From NCBI RefSeq assembly GCF_001746365.1, contig NZ_MJAJ01000032.1, positions 27,722 through 91,721 on the forward strand: DNA of 64,000 nucleotides, read 5' to 3'. This document shows, in pieces, positions 8,123 through 16,320 of the stretch. The translations under genes were made by a program, and so were the position numbers. Each line of letters opens with the position of its first letter. Within the stretch, counting starts at the first letter, position 1. The stretch is from Streptomyces sp. LUP30 (GTDB lineage Bacteria > Actinomycetota > Actinomycetes > Streptomycetales > Streptomycetaceae). The notes beneath the pieces were generated by a model. It was given only the letters and a program-made list of their open reading frames with translations, searched no databases and was not told where the DNA came from.

Positions 8123-8977
8123 ATGACCGCCCAGATTCTCGATGGCAAGGCCACCGCAGCCGAGATCAAGTCCGAGCTGACCGCCCGCGTGGCGGCGCTG
8201 AAGGAGAGGGGCGTCACGCCCGGCCTCGGCACGATCCTCGTCGGCACCGACCCCGGCAGCCAGAAGTACGTCGCCGGAAAGCACCGCGACTGCGCCGAGG
8301 TGGGCATCGCCTCCATCCAGCGCGAGCTGCCCGCCACGGCCACCCAGGAGGAGATCGAGGCGGTCGTCCGCGAGCTGAACGACGACCCCTCCTGCACCGG
8401 TTACATCGTGCAGCTCCCGCTGCCCAAGGGCATCGACGAGAACCGGATCCTGGAGCTCATGGACCCGGCCAAGGACGCCGACGGCCTGCACCCGATGAAC
8501 CTCGGCCGGCTGGTCCTCAACGAGCCCGCCCCGCTGCCCTGCACCCCCAACGGCGTGCTGACGCTGCTGCGCCGGCACGGCGTCGAGATCAACGGCGCGG
8601 AGGTCGTCGTCGTCGGACGGGGCGTCACCATCGGCCGGTCGATGCCGCTGCTGCTGACCCGGCGCAGCGAGAACGCGACGGTGACCCAGTGCCACACCGG
8701 CACCCGGGACCTGTCGGCGCACCTGAAGGGGGCCGACGTCATCGTCGCGGCCGCCGGGTCCGCCCATCTGATCCGCGCGCAGGACGTCAAGCCGGGCGCG
8801 GCCGTGCTGGACGTCGGCGTCTCCCGCAACGCCGAGGGCAGGATCGTCGGCGACGTCCACCCGGACGTCCGTGAGGTGGCCGGCTGGATCTCCCCCAACC
8901 CGGGCGGCGTCGGTCCGATGACCCGTGCCCAGCTGCTCGTCAACGTGGTCGAGGCGGCGGAGCGCAGTGTCGGCTGA
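8123..8977 (+). CDS. folD: Methylenetetrahydrofolate dehydrogenase/cyclohydrolase FolD
   Basis: Interconverts 5,10-methylene-, 5,10-methenyl- and 10-formyl-THF, which supplies PurN and PurH. The 284-residue length is typical. Landmarks are the catalytic Tyr/Lys region SQKYVAGKHRDCAEVGI, QLPLPKGIDEN, DADGLHPMNLGRL, the Rossmann nucleotide site VVVVGRGVTIGRSMPLLL and the C-terminal PNPGGVGPMTRA. ATG at 8123 follows a GGGAGGATGG ribosome binding site. The 3' end overlaps the DUF3017 gene. The leader between 7844 and 8122 has no recognisable riboswitch. Confidence 0.98.
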   Translation: MTAQILDGKATAAEIKSELTARVAALKERGVTPGLGTILVGTDPGSQKYVAGKHRDCAEVGIASIQRELPATATQEEIEAVVRELNDDPSCTGYIVQLPLPKGIDENRILELMDPAKDADGLHPMNLGRLVLNEPAPLPCTPNGVLTLLRRHGVEINGAEVVVVGRGVTIGRSMPLLLTRRSENATVTQCHTGTRDLSAHLKGADVIVAAAGSAHLIRAQDVKPGAAVLDVGVSRNAEGRIVGDVHPDVREVAGWISPNPGGVGPMTRAQLLVNVVEAAERSVG

Positions 8978-9473
8978 CGGCGCCTCCGCCAAGGACGAGG
9001 ACAGGAACGTGAACGGCGAAGACGCCGACGAGATCGAGGTCCGCGACCCCATCAGCGCCCCGGACGCCGACGGTGTGCCGCGTCGCACCACGCGACGGTT
9101 CCCGAAGTTCACCCGGGACACCGCGCGCCCCGAGGGCGCGGGCCGCGCCGCGCCGGGAGACGCCCTGGCCGCCCGGCAGTGGCCGATCATCGCGGTGCTG
9201 GGCGTCGTGGCGCTCGGGCTGCTGCTCGCCGCGCTGGACGTGTTCCGGGTCGGCACGATCCTGATCGGCGTGGGGCTGCTGGCCGGCGCGGTCCTGCGCT
9301 GGCTGCTGCCCGGCGTCGGCATGCTCGCCGTGCGCTCCCGCTTCACGGACATCGTGACCTACGGGGTGCTGGGCACGGCGATCGTGCTGCTGGCGCTGAT
9401 GGCCCAGCCCCACCCGTTGCTGCAGATCCCGTTCCTCAAGGACACCCTGCACTTCACGGTCGACAGCAGCTGA
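8967..9473 (+). CDS. DUF3017 domain membrane protein
   Basis: A 168-residue protein with an acidic hydrophilic N-terminus of about 75 residues. Three hydrophobic segments follow (around IIAVLGVVALGLLLAALDV, ILIGVGLLAGAVLRWLL and IVTYGVLGTAIVLLALMA). It matches the DUF3017 family, which commonly sits behind folD in Streptomyces; its function is unknown. The start is ambiguous. GTG at 8967 overlaps the end of folD by 11 bases; GTG at 9009 has a better AGGACAGGA-type site and would give 154 residues. Translational coupling to folD is likely either way. A terminator hairpin follows. Confidence 0.8.
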   Translation: MSADGASAKDEDRNVNGEDADEIEVRDPISAPDADGVPRRTTRRFPKFTRDTARPEGAGRAAPGDALAARQWPIIAVLGVVALGLLLAALDVFRVGTILIGVGLLAGAVLRWLLPGVGMLAVRSRFTDIVTYGVLGTAIVLLALMAQPHPLLQIPFLKDTLHFTVDSS

Positions 9474-9484
9474 CCGCATGCGAA

Positions 9485-9524
9485 CGGCGGCCCGTCCTCA
9501 TCCCCCGAGAAGGACGGGCCGCCG
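9485..9524. terminator. Hairpin terminator after the folD operon
   Basis: A 14-base perfect GC-rich stem (CGGCGGCCCGTCCT pairing with AGGACGGGCCGCCG) around a 12-base loop, 11 bases after the DUF3017 stop. No T tract follows. Confidence 0.75.
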
Positions 9525-9699
9525 CCGCGTTCCACGCTCCCGCACCCTGAACGGCCCGGACAACGGCTGTCCGGACGCTGTGGCACGGAAGTGACCGTTC
9601 CGCTACGGTGCGCGCGCACCGCCACAGCGGCCCCTCGCGCGGGAACCGTCCGGCCGCCCGGCGTCGTCCCCCCAACGGATCGAAGGGGAGGTGGGCCTG

Positions 9700-10158
9700 A
9701 TGGGCGCCTGGCAGCCGCTGCCGGACGGACTGCCGTCGGAGGTACGGCACTTCGTGGAGCAGTTGCGGCAGCTCAAGGACGGCACGGGGCTCAGCCTGGC
9801 CGCGCTCGGCGCGCGCACCGCGTACAGCAAGTCGTCCTGGCAGCGCTATCTCAACGCCGTCCAGCCGCCGCCCCGGCAGGCCGTCGCCGCGCTGTGCCGG
9901 GTGGCGGGGCTGGCCGGCGCGGACGCCGAACGGCACGTCGTGCGCTGGGAACTGGCCGTCGAGGCATGGCCGCGGCCGACCCCGGCGAACCCGCCCGGGG
10001 AGTACGTGGAGGATCCGACGGTGCCCTGGTGGGACCGTCTGGAGGAACCCGCCCCGCCCCCCGCGCCCCGGCCCGTCGGACGCCTTCTCCTCTACGCGGT
10101 CCTGATCCTGCTCGCCCTGCTGGTGACGGCCGTCGGGGGAGCGGTCGCCTTCGGCTGA
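9700..10158 (+). CDS. Membrane-anchored helix-turn-helix protein (first of two paralogues)
   Basis: A 152-residue protein. Residues 5-90 form an XRE-like helix-turn-helix (LSLAALGARTAYSKSSWQRYL, then AVAALCRVAGL). A Pro-rich linker leads to one C-terminal hydrophobic helix (LLLYAVLILLALLVTAVGG) that ends the protein, so the DNA-binding domain should be held at the membrane facing the cytoplasm. ATG at 9700 is chosen for the GGGGAGG eight bases upstream. The N-terminal domain is clearly paralogous to the next gene (shared SSWxRYL and WELAxxAW). The target is unknown. Confidence 0.72.
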   Translation: MGAWQPLPDGLPSEVRHFVEQLRQLKDGTGLSLAALGARTAYSKSSWQRYLNAVQPPPRQAVAALCRVAGLAGADAERHVVRWELAVEAWPRPTPANPPGEYVEDPTVPWWDRLEEPAPPPAPRPVGRLLLYAVLILLALLVTAVGGAVAFG

Positions 10159-10283
10159 GGCGAACGGGCCCGGCGCGGCGCACCCGTTGTGCGCTTACGT
10201 TGACAGTTCGGGTATGTGTCCCGAATCGTCGTCACATCGGGTCTTACGTGACCCATGCGACTCAGCGCACGAGAGGGGGGCCG

Positions 10284-11183
10284 ATGCCTCGCTGGAAAGC
10301 CCTGCCGGGTGAACTCGACCCGCAGGTACGGGAGTTCGTCGAGGCGATGCGGCGGGCCGTGGACCGTGCCGGGCTGAGCGTCGCGGCGGTGGCGGATCGC
10401 ACGGGCTACGGCAGGTCGTCCTGGGAGCGCTATCTCCACGGCCGGCTGCTGGCGCCCAAGGGCGCGGTCGTGGCGCTGGCCGAGGTCACCGGCACTCCCG
10501 CGGTCCATCTGGTCACCCTGTGGGAGCTGGCCGAGCGGGCGTGGAACCGCTCGGAGACCCGGCACGAGGCGATCACCGCGACCGCCGGGACGCTGCCCGC
10601 CCGCGCCCTGCCGGGGCAGTTCGGCCCGCCGCCCTCGCCGCTCCCGTCGCCCGGCGGTGAGCGGGCACGGCCCGGGACGCGGGCCGCCGGCGCACGCAGG
10701 CAGCGGGCTGGGCTGTTCCTCGCCGGGGTCGTGGGCGTCGCGACCGTCGCGGCCGGCGCGTTCTTCCTCACCGACGGCCGGGGTCCGCGGGCGGCGGGCG
10801 TCGTCGAGTCGCCGTCCCCGTCGGCCGCCGCTTCCCGCGCCCTGCCCGCCGGGGTGCGGTGCGGCGGCTCCGACTGCACCGGCCGGGACGCGCAGGCGGC
10901 CGGGTGCAGCGGCGGCCTCGCGGCGACGGCGAAGACCGCGACGGTCGGCGTGACCCTGGTCGAGGTCCGCTACAGCCGGACCTGCGGGGCGGCCTGGGGC
11001 CGCATCACGCCGGCCGGGCCCGGTGACACGGTGGCGGTGACCGCCGGTTCCGTGCGGCGCACCGGTCACCTCTCCGCGCCCGGCGACACCGTCGCGTACA
11101 CGCCCATGGTGGCCGTGAACAGCGCGGACGAGGCGACGGCCTGCGCGGTGCTGGCCTCCGGGCAGAGGGGCTGCACGCCCTGA
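10284..11183 (+). CDS. Membrane-anchored HTH protein with extracytoplasmic DUF2690 domain
   Basis: A 299-residue protein. An N-terminal XRE-like domain (LSVAAVADRTGYGRSSWERYL) covers residues up to about 95. A Pro/Ala-rich linker, one membrane helix (GLFLAGVVGVATVAAGAFFL, about 150-170) and a Cys-rich outer domain follow (GVRCGGSDCTGRDAQAAGC, later VRYSRTCGAAWGRI), which fits DUF2690. The layout suggests an outside-to-inside sensor acting on DNA without a kinase; that role is inferred. ATG at 10284 has a GAGAGGGGGG site. It is a tandem paralogue of the gene 125 bases upstream, which lacks the outer domain. Confidence 0.78.
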   Translation: MPRWKALPGELDPQVREFVEAMRRAVDRAGLSVAAVADRTGYGRSSWERYLHGRLLAPKGAVVALAEVTGTPAVHLVTLWELAERAWNRSETRHEAITATAGTLPARALPGQFGPPPSPLPSPGGERARPGTRAAGARRQRAGLFLAGVVGVATVAAGAFFLTDGRGPRAAGVVESPSPSAAASRALPAGVRCGGSDCTGRDAQAAGCSGGLAATAKTATVGVTLVEVRYSRTCGAAWGRITPAGPGDTVAVTAGSVRRTGHLSAPGDTVAYTPMVAVNSADEATACAVLASGQRGCTP

Positions 11184-11563
11184 GGCGGCGCGGTCCGCAC
11201 GCGCCGCCGAAAAAATCCGGCGCGCGCAGGAATAGCCGCCCCGGTCGCGGGCACGCGAAACGTACCCCCACGGGATTCCGGCGCGACCCGGTTCCCCCCA
11301 CGGCGGCCGCTCGGTCTCACCTCTCCCGGACCGACGGCCGCCGCTCGCGTCATGGGAAGTGAAGTAGTGGGTGTCCCGTAGTGGGTGTCCCGTACGCGGA
11401 AGTCCACTCTGTGGGACGGGCCACAGGGACCCCGGACGTCCGGCATCCCGGATGCGCGATAGCCTGACCGCTGATTGGATCTCTTGATACCAAGAGATCG
11501 ATCATCTGTACGTCCCACCCGGGGCAGGGACGCCCCACCGACAGCTGTCATACGGAGAACGCC
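11184..11563 (+). promoter_or_regulatory. mdh leader with promoter, operator-like palindrome and 14-bp tandem repeat
   Basis: A 380-base gap before mdh. A TAGCCT hexamer (11460-11465) is a reasonable -10 element. Downstream, at 11478-11499, lies a perfect inverted repeat GATCTCTTG-ATAC-CAAGAGATC, placed just after the predicted start of transcription. It resembles operators described for the MarR-family regulator TamR at mdh in S. coelicolor (from memory). Further upstream, 11364-11391 holds two exact copies of GTAGTGGGTGTCCC. The rest of the gap shows nothing I can interpret. Confidence 0.6.
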
Positions 11564-12553
11564 ATGACCCGCACTCCCGTGAACGTCACCGTCACCGGCG
11601 CGGCCGGCCAGATCGGTTACGCCCTGCTCTTCCGCATCGCCTCCGGCCAGCTGCTCGGCGCGGACGTGCCGGTCAAGCTGCGCCTGCTGGAGATCACCCC
11701 GGCGCTGAAGGCCGCCGAGGGCACCGCGATGGAGCTCGACGACTGCGCCTTCCCGCTGCTGCAGGGCATCGACATCACGGACGACCCGAACGTCGCCTTC
11801 GACGGCGCGAACGTGGCACTCCTCGTCGGCGCCCGCCCCCGCACCAAGGGCATGGAGCGCGGCGACCTCCTGGAGGCCAACGGCGGCATCTTCAAGCCGC
11901 AGGGCAAGGCCATCAACGACCACGCCGCGGACGACATCAAGGTCCTCGTCGTCGGCAACCCGGCCAACACCAACGCGCTGATCGCGCAGGCCGCCGCCCC
12001 GGACGTACCGGCCGAGCGCTTCACCGCGATGACCCGCCTCGACCACAACCGCGCGCTGACCCAGCTCGCGAAGAAGACGGGCTCGACGGTCGCCGACATC
12101 AAGCGCCTGACCATCTGGGGCAACCACTCCGCCACCCAGTACCCGGACATCTTCCACGCCACGATCGCCGGCAAGAACGCCGCCGAGGTCGTGGGCGACG
12201 AGAAGTGGCTGGCCGAGGACTTCATCCCGACCGTCGCCAAGCGCGGCGCGGCCATCATCGAGGCCCGCGGCGCCTCTTCGGCCGCCTCCGCCGCCAACGC
12301 GGCCATCGACCACGTGTACACCTGGGTCAACGGCACCGCCGACGGTGACTGGGCCTCCATGGGCATCCCGTCCGACGGCTCCTACGGCGTCCCGGAGGGC
12401 CTGATCTCCTCCTTCCCGGTCACCACCAAGAACGGCACGTACGAGATCGTCCAGGGCCTGGACGTCAACGAGTTCTCCCGCGCCCGCATCGACGCGTCGG
12501 TGCAGGAGCTCGCGGAGGAGCGCGAGGCGGTTCGCGCCCTCGGCCTGATCTGA
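11564..12553 (+). CDS. mdh: Malate dehydrogenase
   Basis: Oxidises malate to oxaloacetate with NAD in the TCA cycle, directly after succinate dehydrogenase (encoded at 59-63 kb) and fumarase. The 329 residues match the cytosolic-type actinobacterial enzyme. Visible are the nucleotide-binding VTGAAGQIGYALLFRIASG at the N-terminus, VVGNPANTNALIA, TRLDHNRA and the catalytic His in IWGNHSATQYPD. ATG at 11564 follows an ACGGAGAA site. The leader palindrome at 11478-11499 suggests repression by a MarR-type protein. It is monocistronic, ending at a strong hairpin. Confidence 0.98.
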   Translation: MTRTPVNVTVTGAAGQIGYALLFRIASGQLLGADVPVKLRLLEITPALKAAEGTAMELDDCAFPLLQGIDITDDPNVAFDGANVALLVGARPRTKGMERGDLLEANGGIFKPQGKAINDHAADDIKVLVVGNPANTNALIAQAAAPDVPAERFTAMTRLDHNRALTQLAKKTGSTVADIKRLTIWGNHSATQYPDIFHATIAGKNAAEVVGDEKWLAEDFIPTVAKRGAAIIEARGASSAASAANAAIDHVYTWVNGTADGDWASMGIPSDGSYGVPEGLISSFPVTTKNGTYEIVQGLDVNEFSRARIDASVQELAEEREAVRALGLI

Positions 12554-12565
12554 GCCGAACGCACA

Positions 12566-12602
12566 CGATCCCCGGACGGTACGACCGTCCGGGGATCGTT
12601 TT
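12566..12602. terminator. Bidirectional terminator after mdh
   Basis: A perfect 15-base stem (CGATCCCCGGACGGT) with a three-base loop, followed by TTTT, between the ends of mdh and the convergent DUF397 gene. It is the most classical intrinsic terminator in the window. Confidence 0.9.
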
Positions 12603-12615
12603 GCGTAGAGCGCGT

Positions 12616-12813
12616 TCAGCTCCGCTTGAGGGAGCCGACGAAGGTCGCCCAGGCGTCGAGCCCGAAGCAGACCGCTCCGCGATCGGGGTCCTTGCTGTCG
12701 CGGACCGGGACGACGGCCGGAAACTGATCAGCGACTTCGAGGCATGCCCCGCCGTCGGGGTTGCTGTAGCTGGACTTGCGCCAGGTGACGTTGCTCAGGT
12801 CGATGGCTCGCAC
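12616..12813 (-). CDS. DUF397 small protein
   Basis: A 65-residue protein with the DUF397 signature: a WRKSSYSNPDGGACLEVAD N-terminal half, then VPVRDSKDPDRGAVCF and FVGSLK. Such proteins sit beside XRE/DUF5753 regulators in the WhiJ/BldB-like systems of Streptomyces and probably work as partners or toxin-antitoxin-like modules; the molecular action is unsettled. The GTG start at 12813 lies inside the 3' end of the upstream regulator (19-base overlap), so expression is coupled. Confidence 0.88.
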   Translation of the reverse strand: MRAIDLSNVTWRKSSYSNPDGGACLEVADQFPAVVPVRDSKDPDRGAVCFGLDAWATFVGSLKRS

Positions 12814-13637
12814 GGCACTTCCTCCAACATTCGCATGATGAACTTCCGTGACTCGGCCGGGGAAAGCGCCTGGTCACGCATGGCATCGTAACGCCGTAGG
12901 AGTAGCTCAACTGCTCGGATTTCCTCGACCAGTTCGCCCCGGTGAGCAGTCTCCGCGTACGCCACGGTGACGCCGTCCGGCAGCCGGAGGAACATCATGT
13001 CGGTGCTGACCAGTGCGTGGAGACCGGCACATAGCGGCAACACCTGGAGAGTGACGTTCGGACGCTCGCAGATCTCCAGCAGGTACTCCAGCTGTTCCCG
13101 CCATTCCTGAGGCACGCGCAACGGCGTACGCAGGACCGCCTCGGAGACGATGGCGCGAAAGGGCGGTGCGTCCTCTCCCTCCAGCAACTTCCTTCGGCCC
13201 GTGCGGGCTTCGACCTGCTGATCCAGCTCTGGTCCCCTGAGCCCGCCCAGCGTGAGAACCTCACGCGCGTACGCCGTCGTCTGGAGCAGACCGTGGACGG
13301 TGCTCACACCGAAGTGCCACAGGCTGAGCGCCTCCGCCTCGATGTCCATGTACCTGCGGTACTGCTCCTTGAACTGGCTGTTGTCCCCCATCGCCACTTC
13401 CCACAGGGCCAGCAGCAGTCCCGGCGTTCCGTAGTGCGTGTCCAGGGCTTCGACCACCTCCGGGCTGCCGAGGTTGGCCCCGCTCTCCATCTTGCCGAGC
13501 GTCGACGCGTCCCACCCCAGCCGCTCGGAGAGCTCCCGCAGGCTCTCGCCGCGGCCGTTGCGCAGCAGGCGCAGTTCCTCCGCGAAGCGTTTGCGCGGCT
13601 GCTGGCTTCGTCCGGTGACGACTCGTCTCGCGGGCAT
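12795..13637 (-). CDS. XRE-family regulator with DUF5753 (WhiJ-like)
   Basis: A 280-residue protein. The N-terminal helix-turn-helix covers about 17-70 (FAEELRLLRNGRGESLRELSERLGWDASTLGKMESG). The remainder is a DUF5753 domain, recognisable by WHFGVSTVHGLLQTTAYAREVL, VSEAVLRTPL, LQVLPLCAGLHA and YAETAHRGELV. These pair with DUF397 proteins and control developmental or antibiotic genes in Streptomyces. ATG at 13637 has a GAAGGAG site eight bases upstream. Its 3' end overlaps the DUF397 start. Confidence 0.9.
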   Translation of the reverse strand: MPARRVVTGRSQQPRKRFAEELRLLRNGRGESLRELSERLGWDASTLGKMESGANLGSPEVVEALDTHYGTPGLLLALWEVAMGDNSQFKEQYRRYMDIEAEALSLWHFGVSTVHGLLQTTAYAREVLTLGGLRGPELDQQVEARTGRRKLLEGEDAPPFRAIVSEAVLRTPLRVPQEWREQLEYLLEICERPNVTLQVLPLCAGLHALVSTDMMFLRLPDGVTVAYAETAHRGELVEEIRAVELLLRRYDAMRDQALSPAESRKFIMRMLEEVPCEPST

Positions 13638-13687
13638 GGCGTCTCCTTCGCGCGGCTCAGCGTGGCGGTCCGGACACGAAGAGTAAT

Positions 13688-15118
13688 TCAACTCTCGGTC
13701 GGATTCAGGCCGTTGTCGAAGCTCCGGCGGCTGACCGGCGCGCCCAGACCGGTCATGACCAGCGCCGTCGCCGCCAGCACGGCCACCGCGACCGCGCGCA
13801 GGGCCGGTCCCATGCCGAGGGCGAAACCGGCGTGCCCGGCCAGGACCGTGCCGGCGACCGCGACACCGAGGGCCGCGCCGATCTCGCGGGCCGAGGTGCC
13901 GAGTCCGGAGCCGAGGCCCGCCTGGTGGGGCGGGAGGGAGGTGACGACGCCCAGCGTCAACGCGGGCATCGACAGGCCCGTCCCCGCCGATATGACGAGC
14001 AGCCAGCCCGCGTACACCGGGTAGGGCGTGCCGGCGTCCGCCGTGGACGCGCCGAGCAGGCCGAGGCCGATCAGGGCGAGCCCGGAGCCGATGACCGGGC
14101 GGGGGTGGGCCGACCAGCGGGCGGCCAGCTTGGGGACCAGGGCCATGCCGACGATCAGCGGAACGATGGCGACGCCGGTGACGGCGGGCCCGTAGCCCTT
14201 GACCTCCTGCAGGTACTGGGAGTTGACGAAGAACAGCGCGAACAGACCGAAGAAGCCGGTCATGAGGCCGAGGCTCGTGGCTCGCAGGCGGGAGGAGCGG
14301 AACACGCGCGGGTCGAAGAGGGGGCTGCGCGAGCGCAGGGACCCCAGGGTGAACGCGGTGATCAGCGCGGCTCCCGTCGCGAACGAGCCCAGGATGCGCG
14401 GCGAGGCCCAGCCGTGGTCCGGGCCCTCGATGATGCCGAAGAGGACGGCGACCAGCCCCGCGGTGAGCAGCAGGGTGCCCAGCGGGTCGAGGCCGTTGCG
14501 CGGCGAGGGGTCCGTGCGCGGGGTGGTCAGGGCCACGGTGAGCGCCAGCAGCGCCGCCAGCGGGATCATCACCGCGAACAGGGCCCGCCAGGTCAGGAAC
14601 TGGCCGGCCAGGCCGCCGCCCAGGTTGCCCGCCAGGCCGCCGAGGCCCATGGCGAGGGTCCAGGACGCCATCGCCCGGGCCCTGCCCTGTGGTCCGGCGA
14701 GGTGGACCAGGATCGACATCGTCGCCGGGGTGATGAGCGCCGCGCCCGCTCCCGAGATGCCGCGGCCCGCGATGAGCACCGCCGGATCGGGGGCGATCGC
14801 GCTGGTGGCGGCTCCGAGGGCGAACAGGCCGAGGCCGGCGAGCAGGGCGCCCTTGCGGCCGTGCCGGTCGCCGAGCGCGCCGGCCGGGATGAGCAGTCCC
14901 GCGAAGACGATGACGTACGCGTCGACGGTCCACAGGATCTGGGTGTGCGAGGGGTGCAGCGAGGAGGCGCTCAGCTGCGGGATGAGGAGGTTGATCGCGG
15001 CGACCATGCTCTGGGCGACCAGCACGCAGGCGCACAGTGCGAGGAGGGTGGACCGTTTCAGGGCGTGCGAGGGCACGGCTCCTCCCGGGGAGCTCGTCGG
15101 AGTGGGATGCCCGTTCAC
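13688..15118 (-). CDS. MFS drug exporter, DHA2 (14-helix) type
   Basis: A 476-residue transporter with about 14 hydrophobic helices, consistent with proton-driven drug efflux of the DHA2 family. Motif A appears as GALGDRHGRKG after helix 2 and motif C-like Gly/Pro residues as GAGAALITPATMS in helix 5. The GTG start at 15118 faces a divergent LysR gene 56 bases away, the usual arrangement of an exporter and its regulator. The substrate is unknown. It is followed on the same strand by the XRE/DUF397 pair, 50 bases away, which could be co-transcribed. Confidence 0.88.
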   Translation of the reverse strand: MNGHPTPTSSPGGAVPSHALKRSTLLALCACVLVAQSMVAAINLLIPQLSASSLHPSHTQILWTVDAYVIVFAGLLIPAGALGDRHGRKGALLAGLGLFALGAATSAIAPDPAVLIAGRGISGAGAALITPATMSILVHLAGPQGRARAMASWTLAMGLGGLAGNLGGGLAGQFLTWRALFAVMIPLAALLALTVALTTPRTDPSPRNGLDPLGTLLLTAGLVAVLFGIIEGPDHGWASPRILGSFATGAALITAFTLGSLRSRSPLFDPRVFRSSRLRATSLGLMTGFFGLFALFFVNSQYLQEVKGYGPAVTGVAIVPLIVGMALVPKLAARWSAHPRPVIGSGLALIGLGLLGASTADAGTPYPVYAGWLLVISAGTGLSMPALTLGVVTSLPPHQAGLGSGLGTSAREIGAALGVAVAGTVLAGHAGFALGMGPALRAVAVAVLAATALVMTGLGAPVSRRSFDNGLNPTES

Positions 15119-15147
15119 CGTAGGCTCGGCACCGACCTGCTTTCCAG

Positions 15148-15160
15148 TGCAACCTTTGCA
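15148..15160. promoter_or_regulatory. T-N11-A LysR box between MFS and LysR genes
   Basis: TGCAA-CCT-TTGCA is a perfect 5-3-5 inverted repeat that fits the T-N11-A consensus of LysR regulators. It lies between the divergent starts, 14 bases before the LysR ATG and 29 bases before the MFS start, where one bound protein could affect both. Confidence 0.6.
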
Positions 15161-15174
15161 AGGAGTGACTGCAC

Positions 15175-16158
15175 ATGACGCAATCCGCGGCCCGGTCGGC
15201 CAGGTCTGCCGACCCCGCAGGAGCCGCTGGGCTCGATCTGAATCTGCTGGTCGCGCTGGACGTGCTGCTGGAGGAGCAGAGCGTGCAGGGCGCGGCCCGC
15301 CGTCTGCATCTGTCGGAACCGGCGATGAGCCGCACCCTGGGCCGGGTCCGCAGGGCGCTGGGGGATCCGATCCTGGTGCGGGCGGGGCGGCGGATGGTGC
15401 CGACGCCGCGCGCCCTCGCCGTGCGGGCCGAGGTGAGCGCCGTCGTGGAGCGGGCCCGGGCGTTGTTCGCGCCGGCCGAGGGGGCCGACCTGAGGACGGT
15501 GACCCGCACCCTCACGATCCTGGGTCACGACGCCATCGCGGCCGCCCATGGGCCGGCCCTGTACGCCCGCGCGGCCGCCGAGGCCCCCGGCATCCGCATC
15601 CGGTTCCTGGGCGAGAGCCACGTCGACGCGCCGTTCCTGCGCGAGGGCACCGCCGACCTGGAGGTGGGCGTCATCGATTCGGTGGCCCCCGAGGTGCACC
15701 GTGAGCAGCTGTACGAGGACCGGATGGTGGGCGTCGCCCGCGCCGGACACCCGCTGCTGGAGGGCGAGTTGACGCCCGAGCGGTTCGCCCGGGAGGTGGA
15801 CCACATCATCGTCTCCCGGCGCGGCAGGCTGCACGGGCCGGTGGACGCGGCGCTCGCCGAGCTGGGACTGGAGCGGCGGGTGGTGGGCGCCGTCGGCTCG
15901 CTCCCGGCCTCCCTCTTCGTCATCCGCGAGACCGATCTGGTGGGTCTGAACACCGCCTGGGGGCTGCCGTTGGCGCGGAGCCTCGGCCTGGTCCCCTTCG
16001 AGGTGCCGCTGGATCTGCCGCCGCTGCGGCTGGGCATGGCCTGGCACCCACGGCACGACGCGGACCCCGCGCACGCGTGGCTGCGGGCCGCGGTGCGGGA
16101 CATGGTGGCGGACGGTGACGGCCGTGGCGGCCCGCGGGTGAGCGACCCGTCACCATGA
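15175..16158 (+). CDS. LysR-family transcriptional regulator
   Basis: A 327-residue protein. The winged helix-turn-helix covers about 20-80 (LDLNLLVALDVLLEEQSVQGAARRLHLSEPAMSRTLGRVRRALGD in register with LysR). A periplasmic-binding-like effector domain with VRAGRRMVPTPRA at its boundary follows. The ATG at 15175 has an AAGGAG site at spacing nine. It is divergent from the MFS exporter with a T-N11-A box between them, so it probably controls that gene and itself. The betaine operon lies just downstream on the same strand, but regulation of it is not shown. Confidence 0.92.
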   Translation: MTQSAARSARSADPAGAAGLDLNLLVALDVLLEEQSVQGAARRLHLSEPAMSRTLGRVRRALGDPILVRAGRRMVPTPRALAVRAEVSAVVERARALFAPAEGADLRTVTRTLTILGHDAIAAAHGPALYARAAAEAPGIRIRFLGESHVDAPFLREGTADLEVGVIDSVAPEVHREQLYEDRMVGVARAGHPLLEGELTPERFAREVDHIIVSRRGRLHGPVDAALAELGLERRVVGAVGSLPASLFVIRETDLVGLNTAWGLPLARSLGLVPFEVPLDLPPLRLGMAWHPRHDADPAHAWLRAAVRDMVADGDGRGGPRVSDPSP

Positions 16159-16320
16159 CGCCCATTTTGTCCATTTATGCCCGTACTGGCAGTGACTCAG
16201 CGCACTTTAGGCCAGGGATTGCGCATGCAATGAAAGGTTCGGGGCATGTGGACGCGGTCCCCGACGGCGACCCACGGGTGACACAGGGGGACTGAACAGG
16301 AACGGAAGGCAACACCGATC
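16159..16320 (+). promoter_or_regulatory. Leader of the betaine operon with an operator-like palindrome
   Basis: ATTGC-GCAT-GCAAT at 16218-16231 has perfect five-base arms and lies in a relatively AT-rich part of the leader, about 90 bases before the aldehyde dehydrogenase start. It is a candidate operator for the choline/betaine operon; the cognate regulator is not evident. Ribosome binding for the first gene is probably the GGAAGG at about 16303. Confidence 0.45.

Noticed and set aside
12795..15515. 906-codon minus-strand frame that includes the XRE regulator
   Set aside because: Only the last 280 codons are real. The rest lies in the wrong frame across the MFS gene and simply lacks stops.
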